From positions 4,588,001-4,652,000 of the forward strand of contig JAPVLO010000097.1 of assembly GCA_027257055.1 (NCBI GenBank): a stretch of 64,000 bases of DNA. The letters are read 5' to 3'. The notes below the pieces were generated by a model, which was not told the DNA's origin, did not search any database, and saw only the letters and a list, made by a program, of their open reading frames with translations. Below are positions 59,621-64,000 of the stretch, piece by piece (position 1 is the stretch's first letter; each line of letters starts with the position of its first letter). The position numbers and the translations under genes are program-made. The stretch is from Cephalopachus bancanus. Its lineage: Eukaryota; Chordata; Mammalia; Primates; Tarsiidae.

Positions 59621-62600
59621 CCAGTTAATGGAAAAAAGGTCCCAAATAAAATGAATTTTAGTCCCAGTCTTGCTATTATCAATTTATGAGATAATTCCAA
59701 TATGAATCAATTTTCCTATAAAAATCAATATATTAATACTGAATATATTCATATTCCGATGAATACTTTTACATGCCCAGACTTGGTTTTTGGCATGCTA
59801 TAAAGCCACCAATTGTTTATTTCTTTTGCCAGTCTGTAGATTATTTACTCAGCCATTACTTTTTACATTACAGATTTTGTGCTGTTCTGTAGAATTTGAA
59901 TCTGCCAAATAAAATTTTGATTAAAAGTCTTTTTTTTAATTGCAGAAAGAATTGGAGGAGTTACAAAGAGTTTTCACTGAGATTCCTGAGTAACTCTGCT
60001 CTGAATCCTCTATAGATATCAGCATATTTGATACATATATAAATAAGAGAATACAGCCCTTCTGTGCTCCACTGTGTTCCTAGCAGGTTTTCCTAAGAAA
60101 TAGTAGTATTATCCACCTTTGAGAGACAAAAAAAGCTTCTTATAAACGTTAAGAAATTTACTCAAGGTCACAGAGGCAGGTCCACTTGAATTTATAGCCA
60201 TATCTGTTGCTTATTATACTCTTCTACCTTCCAAAAAGGGATTTTTGTGTGTGTAGCTTTTGTGATTTAGAAACTGATTACGGATTACTTTCCTCTACCT
60301 AGTCGCTCATCAGGCAAATTTATAATTCAGTTACGTAACCATAAGTGAGTATGTAACCATAAGTGAGTAATTTGCTTGGTTTTATTTTCCATGAAGACAT
60401 CAAGTTTGATTTTCAAATACTGAAAACAAGGTAAATAATATCTCCAAACAAATGTAATTTTTTTAAAGTCAGGTTTTTCTTCTAGTGTTGGATCAGATCA
60501 CTTCTCTGGTTGAGCACCAGATGAAGGTTCGTTTGTATTTGGCAGCCAGGTTATTTCAAAGGTATGGATCTTTAAATGCCAGAATCACACTAAATAAAGC
60601 AGAATAATCACACTAAGAAAGGCACATGAAAACGAGATCAGTATAAAAAAAAAAGCAGAGTTGTGTTCCCAATTTCACACATACTTTAAAGAAGAAAAAA
60701 TTTGAGTGAAAAAGTAGACAAATCACTGACATCATTATATTGTCTCCTTAGAAAAACCCCAAGAAACAAACAAACAAACAAACAAACAAAAAAAAAAACT
60801 CGCTCTCATCCCATATAATTGAATTTTCCAATGTTAAAGGGACTCCCTAGAATGAGTCTAGGTATATTGGAAATAAGAGAATGTGGATCCCATTCCAGGT
60901 TCCCTACTTGCCAGAGGTGGCCTTCTGCACTCTTTGTAGCTGCTTAGAAGGTGCTTTTAAAGTTTCACATAGAACATTCTATGACTCTGTGAAAGGGATA
61001 TTACTCAGGGAAAGTCGGCTTTAATGTGCATTAAAGCTAATTCAAGAGAAAAATATAACTTGAGGGGTATTTTGTATGGAAGAAGGGACAATCGAGTATG
61101 CTCTGAAGACTGGAAGAGAAGGAAGAGACTGGAAGAGGAGGAAGAAGAGTGGAGGAGGGGGTTCTTCATTCAACATTAGAAACAATAGAAGGTTACTACT
61201 CCCTCTAGGTGTCAGAGATAAAGACCAATGTGGATCCTGTCTTAGAGGTGTGTGCCTGTATGGAGAAGGGAGGGGGCAGTAGGGCAGGCAGAATACAGAC
61301 TAGGCTACTAATATTTGGTATTTGTTTCTAAAGTGAGGAACCTTTTACACAAACACCCACATGATGAATTTGCACATTTAGCATCTCCTGACTGAGAAAA
61401 CACACCATAACAACAGTTAATATAATTTACATAGAAAGGAATATTTTCGAATTAAATCATCACATAAGGTAAGACTGGCCTCATGCAACCAAGATCCATG
61501 ACCTCTACATACATATGAAAACTGGCTACATGTATAGGGAACATCATTTATTCCACCCTTCCACAATGCTTTCTGTACATACACATTTGCAGACCTCTTG
61601 CAATAAATCAGCATCACCCCATAGATCAGAAATCAAGGATTACATTGATTTCTTTTTTTGGTGCATAAGGCCAGTCTTACTTTATATTATTATTTTTTTC
61701 TTGCCTCCCTCTACCCCACCCCCAATACCACCTGGTTGTTTCTCTGGGTCACTGACAAAACTCCTGCATCCCTGGAGTTCTACAGACTGATAGAAAACCA
61801 GTTGTCAGACAGGCAATAGTTTGAGCAAGTGCTAAAAATCTGCCCAGCAAAATGAATGGCCTTATTAGATAATCTCAAGTACAGTGTTATGAAGGTAAAG
61901 CTGTGTTGAAGGCCACAGTCAACACTAGGTTTCCTTTTATTAGCGTCAAATAGATGCCCAAGTTTCCAACAACATGATTTTAGATAAGGCTATTCCTTCC
62001 TCTGATCAAAGGCCAATTAGCAAGATTTGGCTGACCTGGTGATCAGGTTAAAATCAGTCAAGATTCCAAAACAATTCATAACCACTGAAGAGTGAGAAGC
62101 ATGTAAATTGGATTTTTAAAAACATGCCACACGTGCTTACCTGAAGGATTAAAAACTGTTGGAATCAGAGAATTCATGCACTGACAGCCATTCCAGAGCA
62201 GATTTTGAAGGTATAAGAGTTTAATTTGCAGGGAATATGATGTTTAAAGCTTCAAGTAAATAACACTAATAAGCAACAGAGCTACTTATGCCAAAGTTTG
62301 TTCTACCTTTAAATTCATAGGAATGGCAGTAAACATCAGCGGCTACTTCTGAGAGTGATGAGGATACAACCAAGATTCCATGTCCAGGATCACAGTGCAA
62401 TTCCTAGCCCTGGAGATGAGATCTGTAAATGCCACTTTGGAATACAACAAACATATGTCCATATTGCAGCCGAATGTTTTGCCATTATAACACCTGGCTC
62501 CTTGAAAGCAGAATTTATAAATACTCTATTGCAAACAACTTTTAGACCGATTAGCAGTAGTGTGACAACAACATCTAGCAAGAAAAAAGAGAGGAAGCAA

Positions 62601-63479
62601 GAACAAGCATTTCTGATTATTATATTAGCTAAGCCTTTCATTTTATCCTTTAAATTTAATTAACATAACCTTTCTTATTCTTTTAAGAAGAAAACCCAGG
62701 AAAATTTTAGTTTCATTTTTAAAAACAGCTTATGATATTATGTTTTAATTAAAATTGAATAAGCCTTCCTATGGATATTAAATTTGTAAAAGCGTAGCCA
62801 GCAATAGTACATTATTAAAAGCTGTATCAGTTATGTCAAGAAATTAGTACTTGATTTTTCAAGGTTCATCATCAAATTCTAAATGATCAGTATCTTAACA
62901 CTCAAATTCAAATAATGTTAATATTTCAGTTACCCCAAACGGAAGAGCAAGCACTAAAGGAGAAAACGTGTATTAACTGCAAAGAAGCTCATCGACCCCC
63001 CCAGATGTTGAAATGCTTATATGAAAGGATATTTCTGTTTACCTCTAACACTTAAAAAAAAAATGTTCTGGGAAAAATGTATTACCTGGCCAGGATCAAA
63101 ACTGCTCCCCACCCCCACTCCACTCGGCAAATGCTTGTGACTCAAACTTGAAAGTCTCTCCGTGCTGCACTCCAAGTTCATGCCTTTAAGGGAGGAAGCA
63201 GAAATCCTTTACATGGTGAGAACTTCTATATCAGTCATTTTATCTTTTAGATAATCCTATTTTCACCACGAGTTCTGGCTTTTAGTTTTTTCTCTTTTGA
63301 TTGTTGTCGTGGGCGGTGTAGGAGGGAGTAAAAGTACCCTAAAACTATTGGCCTAAAACATGTGAACCGTACCACTAACGGGTAGAAATAGAGGACGGGA
63401 GATTGCAAAAATAATAACAACACGCACTCTCAAACTCCCAGAGGGATCAAAAGAAAACAAGAACACACAAATTTAGGCT
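59621..63479. other. Unique DNA leading to CpG island
   Basis: About 3.9 kb with very few repeats, unlike the rest of the window: only a (CAAA)n run at 60765-60798 and a purine-rich tract at 61107-61165. Frames at 61515-61790, 62355-62663 and 62390-62641 (minus) lack domains. Low repeat load next to a promoter fits regulatory flank, but I see no specific element. Confidence 0.45.
60765..60798. repeat. (CAAA)n microsatellite
   Basis: About seven units followed by an A run. Confidence 0.9.
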
Positions 63480-63593
63480 ATTCCAGAACATCCGCAAGGA
63501 CAGGGAGCTGGAGAGGTGCGAGCTCCTGAGTGCAGTCGCGGCCTCCGCCCTCCCCCGCCCGCAGGTGGCTCCTGGCGAGCGCCTCAGACAACA

Positions 63594-64000
63594 ATGGCTA
63601 CGGTGGGCTCTGCCTGCGTCCTTAGTTTGCAGAGTCCGCCCCTGCCCCGGAAAAATTGTCTACCTCTAAACACTGACAAAATAGAGAAGCGTGCGCATCC
63701 CCCCTCCGCCCCCCCATCCGAATCTCCATCAGGTTCCCCACCGCGGACCAAAGATGAACCTGCCACCGATCAAGTTCCTACGCAAGTTATTTTATTTCCC
63801 GCAGCTCCTCCACCTGCCGGGGCGGTGCTCCGCGCACCCCAGGCTTCCCACCGGCGACCCCCCGCGGGCTGCAGCAAAAAACGGGGCGCTTCGGCGGGGC
63901 GGGGGCGGGCGGCTGCCGCGGATCCGGCCGGCTACCGCCGCAGCTTGGTGGCCTCCGATTGGCCACGACGCGGGCGGGGAGGCTCCGCGGAGGAGGGAGG
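63594..64000 (+). CDS. Possible first coding exon, unrecognised, open at right edge
   Basis: From ATG 63594 the frame stays open for 135 codons to the end of the window. The start context is strong (A at -3, G at +4), and the first in-frame stop upstream is at 63474. The product begins M-A-T-V-G-S-A-C-V-L-S-L and is rich in Pro, Ser, Ala and Arg, with a basic stretch near residue 100 (S-K-K-R-G) and an Arg/Gly/Ala-rich end. I see no domain, signal peptide or membrane segment and cannot name the gene. A stop-free frame is not strong proof in GC-rich DNA, where stops are rare. The alternative is non-coding 5' UTR, or the antisense flank of a gene going left. Confidence 0.35.
   Translation, partial: MATVGSACVLSLQSPPLPRKNCLPLNTDKIEKRAHPPSAPPSESPSGSPPRTKDEPATDQVPTQVILFPAAPPPAGAVLRAPQASHRRPPAGCSKKRGASAGRGRAAAADPAGYRRSLVASDWPRRGRGGSAEEG
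63892..63912. promoter_or_regulatory. GC-box cluster
   Basis: Overlapping GGGGCGGGG/GGGCGGGC cores, typical Sp1-family sites. Confidence 0.7.
63956..63963 (-). promoter_or_regulatory. CCAAT box (minus orientation)
   Basis: CCAATCGG on the minus strand in the CpG island, a typical NF-Y type site within the last 50 bases of the window. Confidence 0.6.

Larger units (their letters stand above)
63480..64000. promoter_or_regulatory. CpG-island promoter, runs off right edge
   Basis: CpG density and GC content rise abruptly after about 63480, in contrast with the AT-rich DNA before. GC boxes (Sp1/KLF type) lie at 63892-63912 and 63972-63980. ATTGG at 63958-63962 is a CCAAT box on the minus strand. 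No TATA box at a sensible place, as usual for such promoters. With CCAAT followed by GC boxes in minus orientation, a leftward start near 63850 is plausible; a rightward start is equally allowed, and many such islands fire both ways. Confidence 0.85.

Noticed and set aside
62355..62663. 102-codon frame near the CpG island
   Set aside because: No domain, ends in AT-rich DNA, and an antisense frame of similar length overlaps it; may be non-coding regulatory sequence.
1..64000. CRISPR arrays, operons, prophage, bacterial defence systems
   Set aside because: Nothing in the window is prokaryotic; regular repeats are microsatellites and interspersed elements.

Overview
The window looks like primate nuclear DNA. 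It holds 21 dimeric or partial Alu elements (7SL-derived SINEs), several L1 LINEs, MIR and L2 relics, ERV-L/MaLR retroviral remains, mariner, Tigger-like and MER5A-like DNA transposon fossils, long dinucleotide microsatellites, and one CpG island at the right edge. The younger Alus match neither the usual anthropoid AluS/AluY pattern nor the lemur/loris pattern as I know them. They end in a characteristic ACTCCAACTC before the A tail and carry the same group of changes in both arms. By exclusion I favour a tarsier, but this is inference from repeats only.

Layout. 1-5725: a nearly end-to-end but decayed L1 on the minus strand, with two Alus and one ~102-bp retro-insert nested in it. 5726-16300: mostly AT-rich unique DNA with a mariner transposase relic (6960-7440) and two Alus. 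16300-18760: a TC microsatellite, three Alus and a MaLR LTR. 18760-36000: AT-rich DNA with old L1s, MIRs and scattered Alus. 36400-40830: remains of an ERV-L-like provirus and a MER5A-like element. 41300-49910: microsatellites, an inverted (twin-primed) L1, a Tigger/MER8-like element, an MLT1-like LTR, stacked L1 3' ends and Alus. 50550-51760: an old sense L1. 53560-59620: five full Alus plus a compound Alu. 59620-63480: unique DNA leading to the CpG island (about 63480-64000).

I recognise no complete protein-coding gene. The only credible cellular gene signal is the CpG island, with GC boxes, an inverted CCAAT box and an open frame of 407 nt that runs off the right end from an ATG in strong context. 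The remaining 63 kb could be the upstream flank of a rightward gene or the first intron of a leftward one; the sequence does not settle which. Nearly all other open frames are Alu, L1 or microsatellite translations.

I did not find a convincing new biological system. The most interesting structural signal is in the lineage's own Alus. The youngest copies have both pol III promoter boxes moved towards tRNA consensus, the B box set in a perfect 5-bp stem/7-nt loop like a tRNA T-arm, and a second new perfect hairpin in the right arm. Older copies in the same window show intermediate steps.
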